Shown here: in pieces, positions 8,803 through 17,735 of the stretch
Layout: the number at the start of each line of letters is the position of its first letter
Position numbering within the stretch: position 1 is the first letter of the stretch
From: an uncultured Allomuricauda sp.
GTDB lineage: Bacteria > Bacteroidota > Bacteroidia > Flavobacteriales > Flavobacteriaceae
Direction: 5' to 3'
Assembly (NCBI GenBank): GCA_937899065.1
Contig: CALBPG010000237.1
Coordinates: 1 to 64,000, forward strand
Length of the DNA: 64,000 bases
Notes under the pieces: model-generated
What the model was told of the DNA's origin: nothing
What the model saw: only the letters and a program-made list of their open reading frames with translations
The model's database searches: none
Translations under genes and position numbers: made by a program

Positions 8803-11800
8803 TTAAAAAGTTACCTGAACAGAAGCGGCGAAGGTTCTGAAATTGGGGAAGGAAAACTCATCCAGCTTAAAAATGGGGCTACCACTTAAAGCGACTTCAG
8901 GGTCAAATCCGGTATAGTTCGTAAAGGTGTAAAGGTTTCTACCCGAAATGGTGAATCGTATATTCTCTATAGGAACTTTGGGCCCAAAAACATCTTCATC
9001 CAAGGTATAGGTCAAGGACACCTCTCGTATTTTGGCGAAGCTGGCATCCTCAATAAAGTAATCGATGGAAGCATTCCCATTGTAGATAACCGAACTGGCA
9101 TTCGCATAGGATGAAGGTTGACCTGCTGCACCAAATACGTCCAAATCGCCATGTCTATCATTGAAGTACAGCAACTGTTTGGTATAGTTATACACATCTC
9201 CTCCAATCTGCATGTCAATCAACGTATATAGGCTCAGGTTTTTGTAGGTAAAGGTGTTTCGGAAACCCATAATAAAATCCGGATTCGTATCTCCAATGGT
9301 ACCCACCAAGGCTTGACCTGTGTCGCCATCCCATTTGCGGATAGCTTGTTCTCCTCCTGTTCCGACCAAGCCCGTTTGACCTTCATTGGCGGTAACGATA
9401 ACGTGTCCAAACTCATTCACACTGAAATCTGAAAGAGGCAAGTTGAGTCCTTCATTAATGACCAAACCATCCTGTACCGTAAGGTCATCCAATGACTTGG
9501 CTAGAGAATTTCCAAACATGGCCCCAAAAGGCTGACCCGCCTCAACACGGAAGATGCTCAATTCAGGGTCTGAATCCACTAGTGCAGTGACTTGCGATCC
9601 AAAACCAACTAATTCACGGTTAAAGGGAGCAACTTCGCCTAAATCTGTGATTTGATTATCTACTGCGGCGAAGGTTACCCCAACATCCCAAGTAAAATTA
9701 TCATTTTGGATAGGGGTCCCGGTCAAGGCCGCCTCCCAAGCCTCATATTCAGTTGAGGCCACATTTTGACGTTGGATGGCACCGGGAACAGCACCAGAAA
9801 GTGGTACGGTGATGATAGCATCCTCCGTTTCGGAGCTTGCATAGGTTACCGATAAGAGCATCTTGTCCAAAAACCCAAAATCAATCCCTACTTCTAACTC
9901 TTTTATGGTTGGTGATTTTAGGTTGGGGTTTCCAATCTGAAAGGGAGACACATTCCCTTGCGTTACGTTGAAGGTTTCGAAGATATCGCCAAAATTGGGT
10001 CGCAAACCGGCGGTACCAAAAGAGGCTCTAAACTTTAATTCATCCATCCAATCGGCTGAAATATCTTCCCCTGCTCTATAGGCAAACGACCCTCTGTAAA
10101 AGAACTGATCTCTATTTTCCTCACCAAAAAGCGAACTCCGGTCTGTTCTCGCAAACACTCCCAAGATTACCTTATCCTTCCAGTCTAAATCCAATGAGAA
10201 GAATACATTTTGAGTTTTCTCTTGGGTTTCTCCAGAAGCAATTTGTGTATTCTCTGTAGCTTGTTGTAATGTCTTTACACCTTCCGTTAAAAAGTTAGAC
10301 CCTTGTGCTTGAGAAAATTCGGTTCGTACGTCTTCATGCAAATAGCGTAAGGAGGACCGGAGGTTGAAATCTCCAAAAGTATTGTTGTAGTTAAGCTGTG
10401 CAGCAGCGTTGACGCGAGCCCTAGACGCTTTAAGATTGAAAATGAATCCATTATCCGTGGTTGCGCTAAACTGCGATCCTGATACATATCCTTTCGGAAA
10501 GAAATTCAAGAAATTTTGACTTCCTCTATCGGTTGAAAGTTGGGTGTCCAAGGTCAGATTATCCGTAATTCTGTACTTCAGATTTATGGCGGAGGTCAAT
10601 CGGTTTACTACAACATCCTGCTCCTGAAAACGCGACACGTATAAAGGATTTTGATATTCATTTAAAAAACCGTTCCCCGCAAAAAAGGGAAACAACTCTC
10701 CATTCTCATCCCTTTGGGATAGACTTACCGTAGGATCAGAAACCAAAAGATTGAAAAACAAGTTGTCACCCTGTCCAGACTGTTCTACTTCTTGCCCTCT
10801 TCTTCGCACCACATAGTTGGTCATATCCAGCTGCCAGCGGTCACTCAGATTTACCTTGAAGTTCAGTCTAGCATTCGTCCGGATTAATGGGTCTACCCCA
10901 TCAATAATACCTGCAACTTCAGTTCTTTCAAGCGACGTATAATACCGTATGTTGCCTTTCCGTTGAGAAACACTAGCAGTAATCTGGCTATACGGTTGTG
11001 AGGTGATAACATCGGAAACATTATCCAAAAGTTGACCGGGCCAGGGATTGTCGTGAATCCCATCGGGGTCTGGTACAATAGCACCAGAACTTATATCGAA
11101 ATTGCCGGTAGCGTCTAAAAGACGGTCGTGGTTTCTCGCCAAAGGATAGGCCCTTTGAATGTCTGAGAAACCATTTTCAAAACGCAGGGTGACTCGAGGT
11201 TTTTCGGTTTCACCTTGTTTGGTGATAATCTGTACAACCCCGTTTCCAGCCAAGGAACCATAAAGTGATGAGGCTGCAGCACCCTTGACCACCTCGATGG
11301 ATTGGATATCCTGGGTACTGAATTCGTTCAAAAACCCTTCTGTGATGATACCATCCACAATAATCAGAGGTGCGGTACTCCCTTCAATTGAACTAGCCCC
11401 CCTCAAAATCACTGCGGAGTTCCGCAAGGGGTTACCCCCTCCTTGTACGATTTGAGCACCTGCTACTTTACCGATAAGCGCGGAAGCTACGTCCGGCGTC
11501 GGAACGGTTTGTACACCTGTAACCGGGACTGTCTCCACTTTAAAAGCGAGTTTCTCTTTGGAAGTTCCTTGTGCAACACCTGTGACTACCACTTCACCCA
11601 AAGCTTGGGCATCTTGTTGCATTTGTACATTAATCGTGTTGGACGCCCCAACGGTTCTTTGTTCATCCTGTTGTCCGATATAGGTGAAAACCAATATCTG
11701 TCCTGGTTGGGCGGCGATGGAATAATTCCCATCAAAATCGGTTTGGGTACCGTTGCTGGTTCCTCGAAGTATGATATTCACACCCGGTAAGGGAAGACCA

Positions 11801-11904
11801 TCTTGGTCGGTGACCACACCGGTTATGGTTTTTTCCTGTGCTTGAGCCGAAGCAAAACACATCAGCATCAAGCCTAGAGTTCCCAATAGTTTCTTTACAT
11901 TCAT
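8803..11904 (-). CDS. SusC/RagA family TonB-linked outer membrane protein
   Basis: ITGVVTDQDGLPLPGVNIILRGTSNGTQTDFDGNYSI; plug domain; C-terminal NLYTFTNYTGFDPE. Confidence 0.96.
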   Translation of the reverse strand: MNVKKLLGTLGLMLMCFASAQAQEKTITGVVTDQDGLPLPGVNIILRGTSNGTQTDFDGNYSIAAQPGQILVFTYIGQQDEQRTVGASNTINVQMQQDAQALGEVVVTGVAQGTSKEKLAFKVETVPVTGVQTVPTPDVASALIGKVAGAQIVQGGGNPLRNSAVILRGASSIEGSTAPLIIVDGIITEGFLNEFSTQDIQSIEVVKGAAASSLYGSLAGNGVVQIITKQGETEKPRVTLRFENGFSDIQRAYPLARNHDRLLDATGNFDISSGAIVPDPDGIHDNPWPGQLLDNVSDVITSQPYSQITASVSQRKGNIRYYTSLERTEVAGIIDGVDPLIRTNARLNFKVNLSDRWQLDMTNYVVRRRGQEVEQSGQGDNLFFNLLVSDPTVSLSQRDENGELFPFFAGNGFLNEYQNPLYVSRFQEQDVVVNRLTSAINLKYRITDNLTLDTQLSTDRGSQNFLNFFPKGYVSGSQFSATTDNGFIFNLKASRARVNAAAQLNYNNTFGDFNLRSSLRYLHEDVRTEFSQAQGSNFLTEGVKTLQQATENTQIASGETQEKTQNVFFSLDLDWKDKVILGVFARTDRSSLFGEENRDQFFYRGSFAYRAGEDISADWMDELKFRASFGTAGLRPNFGDIFETFNVTQGNVSPFQIGNPNLKSPTIKELEVGIDFGFLDKMLLSVTYASSETEDAIITVPLSGAVPGAIQRQNVASTEYEAWEAALTGTPIQNDNFTWDVGVTFAAVDNQITDLGEVAPFNRELVGFGSQVTALVDSDPELSIFRVEAGQPFGAMFGNSLAKSLDDLTVQDGLVINEGLNLPLSDFSVNEFGHVIVTANEGQTGLVGTGGEQAIRKWDGDTGQALVGTIGDTNPDFIMGFRNTFTYKNLSLYTLIDMQIGGDVYNYTKQLLYFNDRHGDLDVFGAAGQPSSYANASSVIYNGNASIDYFIEDASFAKIREVSLTYTLDEDVFGPKVPIENIRFTISGRNLYTFTNYTGFDPEVALSGSPIFKLDEFSFPNFRTFAASVQVTF

Positions 11905-12121
11905 AGAGTTAGAATTTTATTGATGTAATAAATCGAGTTAGACAATTGAGAAAGGCGGGCGGAGGAAACGGATAAATAGCTAATTCAAATAATACCTCTG
12001 GTTCAATGAGAACAAAACTTAGTAGTTGTTCTTTATGGAAGAAGTAAGGCTTCTCACCGCCTCACCTTTACAATTGCAGCGTAAAAAAAGCCAAAACATC
12101 AGGGCATCCTGTACACTCCGA

Positions 12122-12171
12122 CCTGCGCTAACAATAAACCCGATTTAGGTTTACGTTGCCACATCAGGTTG
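12122..12171 (-). other. Structured 5' leader of the susC transcript (candidate cis-regulatory RNA)
   Basis: On minus strand: CCG-agca-ACCTG-atgtggc-AAC-g-TAAACC-taaatcg-GGTTTA-tt-GTT-agcg-CAGGT-CGG nested stems; followed by a T7 run at about 12083. Confidence 0.4.
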
Positions 12172-12448
12172 CTCGGCGTCTTTGGAAGAACATTATCGTT
12201 GCAACACATTTGCGCAAAACGCGGTGAACCCAAACAAATTCAAACTATTGCAGGTTTTTGGAAGAGAAGTTTCCTAAACATAACTGTTACGGTTGGTGGT
12301 TGGAGGTGAGAATGAAGTAACAAACAAAAGTTTTTGCAAAAGGGAGTGTGATATTATTGTAAACCAACATCGGCTCCGGTTTAGATTCACCTATGGGCCA
12401 AAGAAAGGGTATATCTTTCCTTTAAGTCTAAATATCATTTTTAATAGT

Positions 12449-13333
12449 GTGCGTAGTACAATAGTCTTCTTGTTTTGCTTTATAGCTCATTTGGGATATG
12501 CACAAGTCCCGGTGAGTAAAGAAGTTTTATTAACCAATAATGTGTTTGACGATAGGTATCCCAGCTATTCGAAAGATGGAAAAACCATCGTTTTCGAGTC
12601 CAACCGGGATGGAAACTGGGAAATCTACCTCATGGACAGTAACGGTGAAAACCAAACCAGATTAACCTTTAATAATGCTAATGACCGTAGACCCTGCTGG
12701 CACCCGGATGGGAACCGCATTTTGTTCGAGTCAGATAGAGCAGGTAGAAATCATCTCTACGTATACCATTTAAAATCCAAAGAGATTGAAAAAATACCTA
12801 CACCGAAGGACGGTGAACCCGTATTCGCCTCATACTCCCCAGATGGCCAAACCATTGCTTTCTCCTTAAAAGTTTCTGCAGAAACCAGTGATTTGATACT
12901 ATTGGATATGAATTCTAGGTCAACTCCCTCGAAAAAATTGATTGCCAACGGTTTTCGAAACTTCTATCCCAAATGGTCTCCAGATAGCAAGACTATTGTC
13001 TTTTTTTCTCGAATGGATACTGAAAATCAAATCGATGAAGTTTACACGATAAACATCAGTACTGGACAAACCGCACGGGTAACCCAATCAGACAAGCACA
13101 GCTTTTGTCCTTCCTTTTCTCAAGATGGTAAACGTCTTGCCTTTGTCAATGGAATGGAAAAAATCCGACCCGAACTTTTTGTAATTGATGTCAACGGTGG
13201 AAATCTTAAGCAACTTACCTATAATTTGGACGGTGATACGTTACCCTGTTGGTCGATGGATGATAAAAAAATACTATTTACCGGATTTCGGAAGGGTAGT
13301 TTCCAAATATGTGAGATTCAACTGAACCCCTAG
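12449..13333 (+). CDS. TolB-like PD40/WD40-repeat secreted protein
   Basis: Likely GTG start before signal peptide STIVFLFCFIAHLGYAQ; repeats YPSYSKDGKTIVFESNRDGNWEIY, PCWHPDGNRILFESDRAG. Confidence 0.8.
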   Translation: MRSTIVFLFCFIAHLGYAQVPVSKEVLLTNNVFDDRYPSYSKDGKTIVFESNRDGNWEIYLMDSNGENQTRLTFNNANDRRPCWHPDGNRILFESDRAGRNHLYVYHLKSKEIEKIPTPKDGEPVFASYSPDGQTIAFSLKVSAETSDLILLDMNSRSTPSKKLIANGFRNFYPKWSPDSKTIVFFSRMDTENQIDEVYTINISTGQTARVTQSDKHSFCPSFSQDGKRLAFVNGMEKIRPELFVIDVNGGNLKQLTYNLDGDTLPCWSMDDKKILFTGFRKGSFQICEIQLNP

Positions 13334-13470
13334 CCTTAACGCGAAGAATATTTAGGCGTAGTCCTGAATTTCTTAATGTTTCCCTAATATCCTTATAAAA
13401 GTTTTAATTCCGATTCAGATTTACAACCTTTAATTGGTTCGTTGCTACTTTGAAATAAACCTTAACACCA

Positions 13471-14586
13471 ATGAATATCATCCAAGGATTCTTTTTTGCT
13501 TTTACCGTACAAGCAATAATTCTTGCCGTTATCCTTTTTTTGAAGAAAAGCACCCAGCGTTACCAAAATCGGATTTGGGCAATTTTTTTGATGCTTTTTG
13601 CTTTGAACCTACTGTATAACGTAACGTATTGGATTAATCCAAGTTCACGCCCCACTATTGTCTTTTCTTGGAGCTGGTTTTTATTACTTGCTCTTTATGG
13701 TCCGTTGTTTTATTTCTATGTCAGAAGCTTAGTAATAGGTAAGCGAATTTCTTTAAGAAAGGACTTTTTTCACTTTTTGCCATTCGTATTCGTCCTTCTG
13801 AATTTTGGGCGATTATATATACAACCCTACGAAATAAAGGGAAGAGTTTATGCTACCGGAGCCTTAACGGAGTATGTTTTGGTATCAGACTATATCATTT
13901 ACCTCATATTATCATTGGGTTTGGTGGTGTATGCCTGGATTTGCTATCGAATGGGCCGCACTAAATATTCGGACGACCCTGAAATGAAAGCCTGGTTGAA
14001 CGCTGTGGTGTTTTCTTTCTTTCTGTTTGGATTGAGTTGGTTGGTATTTTACGCTATTGGCGCTTTAAACATGTATACTATCGAAGCCGACTACGTCATC
14101 GGAGTTGCCATGGTGATTATGATTGCATTGACTTCGTATTTTGGGTACATCCACTCCGACGTTTTCAACGGGAAGCCATTAAAGAATGTCTTTCCCTTTG
14201 TAAAATATAAGAATTCAGGATTGTCGAAGCAGCTGTTGGTGGACTTGAAAGAAAAACTAGCAAACACGGTTCAGCAAGAAGGTCTCTATCTTGATTGTGA
14301 ACTAAAGTTAACGGACTTAGCGTCTAAGCTAAATATTTCAAGACATCACACATCCCAAGTGATTAACGAATCTTTTGGGGTCAGTTTTTATGAATACATC
14401 AACCGTTTAAGAATCCAAGAGGCTGAAAAATTGCTTGCTGACGAAAAGTCAAAACACTTGAACATCACGGATATCGCCTACAAATCTGGCTTCAACAACC
14501 GGGTATCCTTTTACAACTCCTTTAAGAAACACTTCGGGATTACCCCTTCTGAGTTTAGAAGCAAAAAAATGATGGCCGCTTCTTAA
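13471..14586 (+). CDS. AraC-type HTH regulator with N-terminal 7-TM-like domain
   Basis: Multi-TM N-terminus; C-terminal IADIAYKSGFNNRVSFYNSFKKHFGITPSEFR-type AraC HTH. Confidence 0.9.
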   Translation: MNIIQGFFFAFTVQAIILAVILFLKKSTQRYQNRIWAIFLMLFALNLLYNVTYWINPSSRPTIVFSWSWFLLLALYGPLFYFYVRSLVIGKRISLRKDFFHFLPFVFVLLNFGRLYIQPYEIKGRVYATGALTEYVLVSDYIIYLILSLGLVVYAWICYRMGRTKYSDDPEMKAWLNAVVFSFFLFGLSWLVFYAIGALNMYTIEADYVIGVAMVIMIALTSYFGYIHSDVFNGKPLKNVFPFVKYKNSGLSKQLLVDLKEKLANTVQQEGLYLDCELKLTDLASKLNISRHHTSQVINESFGVSFYEYINRLRIQEAEKLLADEKSKHLNITDIAYKSGFNNRVSFYNSFKKHFGITPSEFRSKKMMAAS

Positions 14587-14606
14587 ACAGTACTAGAAGT
14601 TTAAAA

Positions 14607-15128
14607 CTATAATTTCCGTGTATAGTTGACCCGCCACAAAAGGCTCCAGGTTTTTCCGTCGTCCAGGGAACTTTCCCAATCCCAGGTAAAAGCATCTTCT
14701 TCTATATCCTTGATCACCATTCGGGCCATCACCTTTTGCCCCTTGCTGTTTACGGTCTGGGTTTTAAAACCTCTTGTATTGTCATTTACGAATCCCTCAA
14801 AGTCCAGATAGCTACCTTGACTATCCGCCCAAGCCTGTTTCCATGTAGCACTCTGAATGCTAAGTACCGAAATACTAGTCCCTTTGAATCCTTTGGAGGC
14901 ACCTTCCAAAATCTCGAAATTCTCCAAAATCACTTTCTTGTCCATAATCTTCTGGATTGAGTTGGTACCCTTACCGACGACCCCTTCTCCTTCGTCCCAA
15001 GTCTCATCCCAGGTACCCACCCAAAAATCAAATTCGTCTCCATTGAGCCCTGAATCATTTCTATTTTGGGCAGAAAGAATTTGAAACAATGAAAAAAACA
15101 GAAAAAAAGATAAAACGTGTAACTTCAT
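14607..15128 (-). CDS. Secreted hypothetical protein (DUF1579-like)
   Basis: Signal peptide; FWVGTWDETWDEGEG...KVILENFE, typical of small lipocalin-like DUF1579-type proteins. Confidence 0.6.
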   Translation of the reverse strand: MKLHVLSFFLFFSLFQILSAQNRNDSGLNGDEFDFWVGTWDETWDEGEGVVGKGTNSIQKIMDKKVILENFEILEGASKGFKGTSISVLSIQSATWKQAWADSQGSYLDFEGFVNDNTRGFKTQTVNSKGQKVMARMVIKDIEEDAFTWDWESSLDDGKTWSLLWRVNYTRKL

Positions 15129-15290
15129 GATACTTAGCTATTTTGATTATGGAACCAAAGTGCTAAAAAAATCCTCATGAGTTGTAAAGCTGCTTCGGGG
15201 AAAAGCTTTTGCTTCTATTTTCCAAGAAGGAATCACGGTTCTTTGACTTTTAGAGTAAAGTCAAAAACCAAAAGCGTGCATCATTTTATG

Positions 15291-17450
15291 TTATTGAAAA
15301 TCGGGGTGCCCCGTCTTCCAAAGAGCAAAAGATAACATGTTTGCCAATTCAATACTTTCTTTTTGAACACTGGCATCTAGCCCATGCCCACCTTCGGAGT
15401 CTACCATTAAAAGCGTTGGTTCGCCTGAGACATTATATTCTTGCATACGAGCGGTAAATTTTCCTGCCTCCCATGCATTGACCCTTGCGTCATTCAAACC
15501 GGCTGTAAGCAGCATTGCGGGATAAAACGTGCCCTTTTCAATACTGTGATACGAATCCATTTTGAGCAATCCTTTGAACTCAACCGAATCTTTTACGGTT
15601 CCGTACTCCTTAACATTATTTGGACCGTTGGGCCCTGTCTCGGTCCGAAGGGTATTCATAACGCCAACACGAATCATGGCACAATTGAATAATTCGGGGC
15701 GTGTAGTTACCGCTTTGCCAATCAGAATACCACCCGCACTACCACTAAAAACCGCTAGTTTTTCAGGAGTAGTATAGTTTTCATCAATTAGGTATTCTGC
15801 ACAAGAAATAAAATCCTTCCAGGTATTCGCTTTGGTGGACTTAAAACCTCCTTTGTACCAGCTATCGCCCTTCTCCCCGCCGCCACGAACGTGTGCTACT
15901 GCATAAACTCCTCCATACTTCAACCAATAGGGTAGATATTTTTCAATTTTAGGCCTATCAATAATACCATAAGCTCCATAACCACTTAATAAAACCCTTT
16001 GTTTTCCATCTTTAGGGGTGTTTTTATGGAAAATTAACGAAAGGGGGATTTTTTCTCCGTCATGAGCAGTTACTTCTATTTCCTGAACTACCACATCGGT
16101 AATGGCATCATGTGACGATGTATAACCGAAGGTTTCCTTTTGAAATCGCCCTGATCCCAAGTCGTATTTATATCTAGACTTTTTTGTGGTCCACCCTTCT
16201 AACACCACCCAGAAGTCTGAACTACTTTTACTTTTGTGTTGGATTTCTAAATGCCCTGCCGGAGCGGGCAACTCAATTGGTGTTACCTTGTCTTTTTGAA
16301 ACTCGAACAAAAAGGTTTCTACACCATTTCTCTTCTTTGCAAATAACAATGACCGGTCGGTTATGGCGAAGTCAGTAATGACCAAATCTTTATCCTCTGG
16401 GATTAGGATTTCTGGATTTTCAAAATCTGGGTTTTCCAATGAAGTTTTACAAATTTTGAAATTGGGCGCTTGATAAGCCGTCAAAAAAATAATGTCGTTT
16501 CCCGCAAGGTAAAAGGTAACTACCTTATGCTGCTTACCAAATAGCCTCTTCCATTGGATATTTGGGTTGTGAATTTGTTCTTTAGGGGCGTAGTAGTAGT
16601 CAGCATAGGGGCCAGGGCCCCATAAGCCTCCAAAAACATAGCTGTCTTTTGGATTTTGTAAATCCACTTCAGGAAAGTCTTCCTCACTAAAGGGAATTTC
16701 AGGATTATTATTTTTTGAAAAAAGTACCCTTACCGATTCGGCAGGAGAACCAATCTCGTACAATACCGTTTCCGTATTCAATAAATATCCTTCTTTGGAC
16801 TTATCAATTTCGGGGATATGTTCGTAGGTAAAACTCCTACCATCTTCCATCCAATGAACTCCCCCAAGACCTGCTGGCCAACAATGGTCCAAAGTATTGG
16901 GCATTATACTCCTATTTCCTATTTCGAGAATACGAATAATCGATATTTCCTCATCATTTTTGGTAAGTCCTACCACCACGTAAGAACCATCCCAATTAGG
17001 GCTAAAATAATTTATCGAGTAAGCTTCCCCTTGAATTTTAGGATTGAATAGCAAAATTTCCTCGCCTTGGTAACCTTCTCTATAAAAAAGTAGATTGTTT
17101 TGGGTTTCCGAGTCTCTTTTCAAATAAAAATAATAATCGTTTTCCGTAACCATTGTGGAAGAAACTTCCCCCGATTTGCTTGAAGCGTTTTCTGAAATCT
17201 CCTTAAACAACTTATCACGACCTGATATTCCATTCAATAGTTTCTTTGCCTCTTCGGTTTGGTGTTGGTACCACTTTAGAGTTGCCGAATCTCCAGGTGT
17301 CTCCATGTATCGGTATGGGTCATGAACGGACATCCCAAAATAGTTGTCTATCACATTTTCTTTAAGGAGTTTATTCTGGTTGCTTGGTGTTTTTTGTTTA
17401 CAAGAAATCATAAACAAAATCAGACCAACTATGATTTTCGCGTTGTTCAT
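15291..17450 (-). CDS. Prolyl oligopeptidase family (S9A) serine peptidase, lipoprotein
   Basis: Lipobox LILFMISCKQ; HVRGGGEKG; FSGSAGGILIG nucleophile; NDARV Asp; GGHG His. Confidence 0.92.
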   Translation of the reverse strand: MNNAKIIVGLILFMISCKQKTPSNQNKLLKENVIDNYFGMSVHDPYRYMETPGDSATLKWYQHQTEEAKKLLNGISGRDKLFKEISENASSKSGEVSSTMVTENDYYFYLKRDSETQNNLLFYREGYQGEEILLFNPKIQGEAYSINYFSPNWDGSYVVVGLTKNDEEISIIRILEIGNRSIMPNTLDHCWPAGLGGVHWMEDGRSFTYEHIPEIDKSKEGYLLNTETVLYEIGSPAESVRVLFSKNNNPEIPFSEEDFPEVDLQNPKDSYVFGGLWGPGPYADYYYAPKEQIHNPNIQWKRLFGKQHKVVTFYLAGNDIIFLTAYQAPNFKICKTSLENPDFENPEILIPEDKDLVITDFAITDRSLLFAKKRNGVETFLFEFQKDKVTPIELPAPAGHLEIQHKSKSSSDFWVVLEGWTTKKSRYKYDLGSGRFQKETFGYTSSHDAITDVVVQEIEVTAHDGEKIPLSLIFHKNTPKDGKQRVLLSGYGAYGIIDRPKIEKYLPYWLKYGGVYAVAHVRGGGEKGDSWYKGGFKSTKANTWKDFISCAEYLIDENYTTPEKLAVFSGSAGGILIGKAVTTRPELFNCAMIRVGVMNTLRTETGPNGPNNVKEYGTVKDSVEFKGLLKMDSYHSIEKGTFYPAMLLTAGLNDARVNAWEAGKFTARMQEYNVSGEPTLLMVDSEGGHGLDASVQKESIELANMLSFALWKTGHPDFQ

Positions 17451-17452
17451 AT

Positions 17453-17481
17453 GAAAAAAGCCTGCGAGTTTTTCGCAGGCT
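17453..17481 (-). terminator. Rho-independent terminator/attenuator between the 45-aa ORF and the prolyl oligopeptidase
   Basis: Minus strand AGCCTGCGA-AAAAC-TCGCAGGCT followed by a T-run ending about 2 nt before the peptidase ATG. Confidence 0.75.
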
Positions 17482-17501
17482 ATATTTTTTAAAAAATGAT
17501 T

Positions 17502-17639
17502 TTAAGGACGCCCCTTACTGGTTTCTCCTGTTCTCCCACGAGTACATCTACCGCCCAAAATCATTTCAGGATTATCGATTCGGGCTATGCGGATTTTTGA
17601 CAGTTTTAAGCGCGGTTGTGTTTTCGAATTTTTTTTCAT
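17502..17639 (-). CDS. Putative GG-leader (RiPP-type) precursor peptide, 45 aa
   Basis: Not in ORF track (<60 aa). MKKNSKTQPRLKLSKIRIARIDNPEMILGGRCTRGRTGETSKGRP; leader pattern KLSKIxIARIDNPEMILGG resembles Bacteroidota double-glycine leaders. Confidence 0.6.
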   Translation of the reverse strand: MKKNSKTQPRLKLSKIRIARIDNPEMILGGRCTRGRTGETSKGRP

Positions 17640-17709
17640 GAGTGACTGATTAATGTTTGTTTACCTCTTCAAGCTACTGAAAAAAGCTTGCTTTCAATAG
17701 TCCTATTTC

Positions 17710-17729
17710 CTGAAATTTATAAATTTCAG
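17710..17729. repeat. Perfect 20-bp palindrome CTGAAATTTATAAATTTCAG
   Basis: Lies just downstream of the regulator stop codon (minus strand). Confidence 0.9.
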
Positions 17730-17735
17730 TCACTC

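Noticed and set aside
12120-12180. TPP-riboswitch resemblance (AACCTGATGTGGCAACG vs ACCTGATCTGG) on the minus strand
   Set aside because: No GG..CTGAGA 5' half upstream and no thiamin gene downstream; kept only as an unassigned structured leader.
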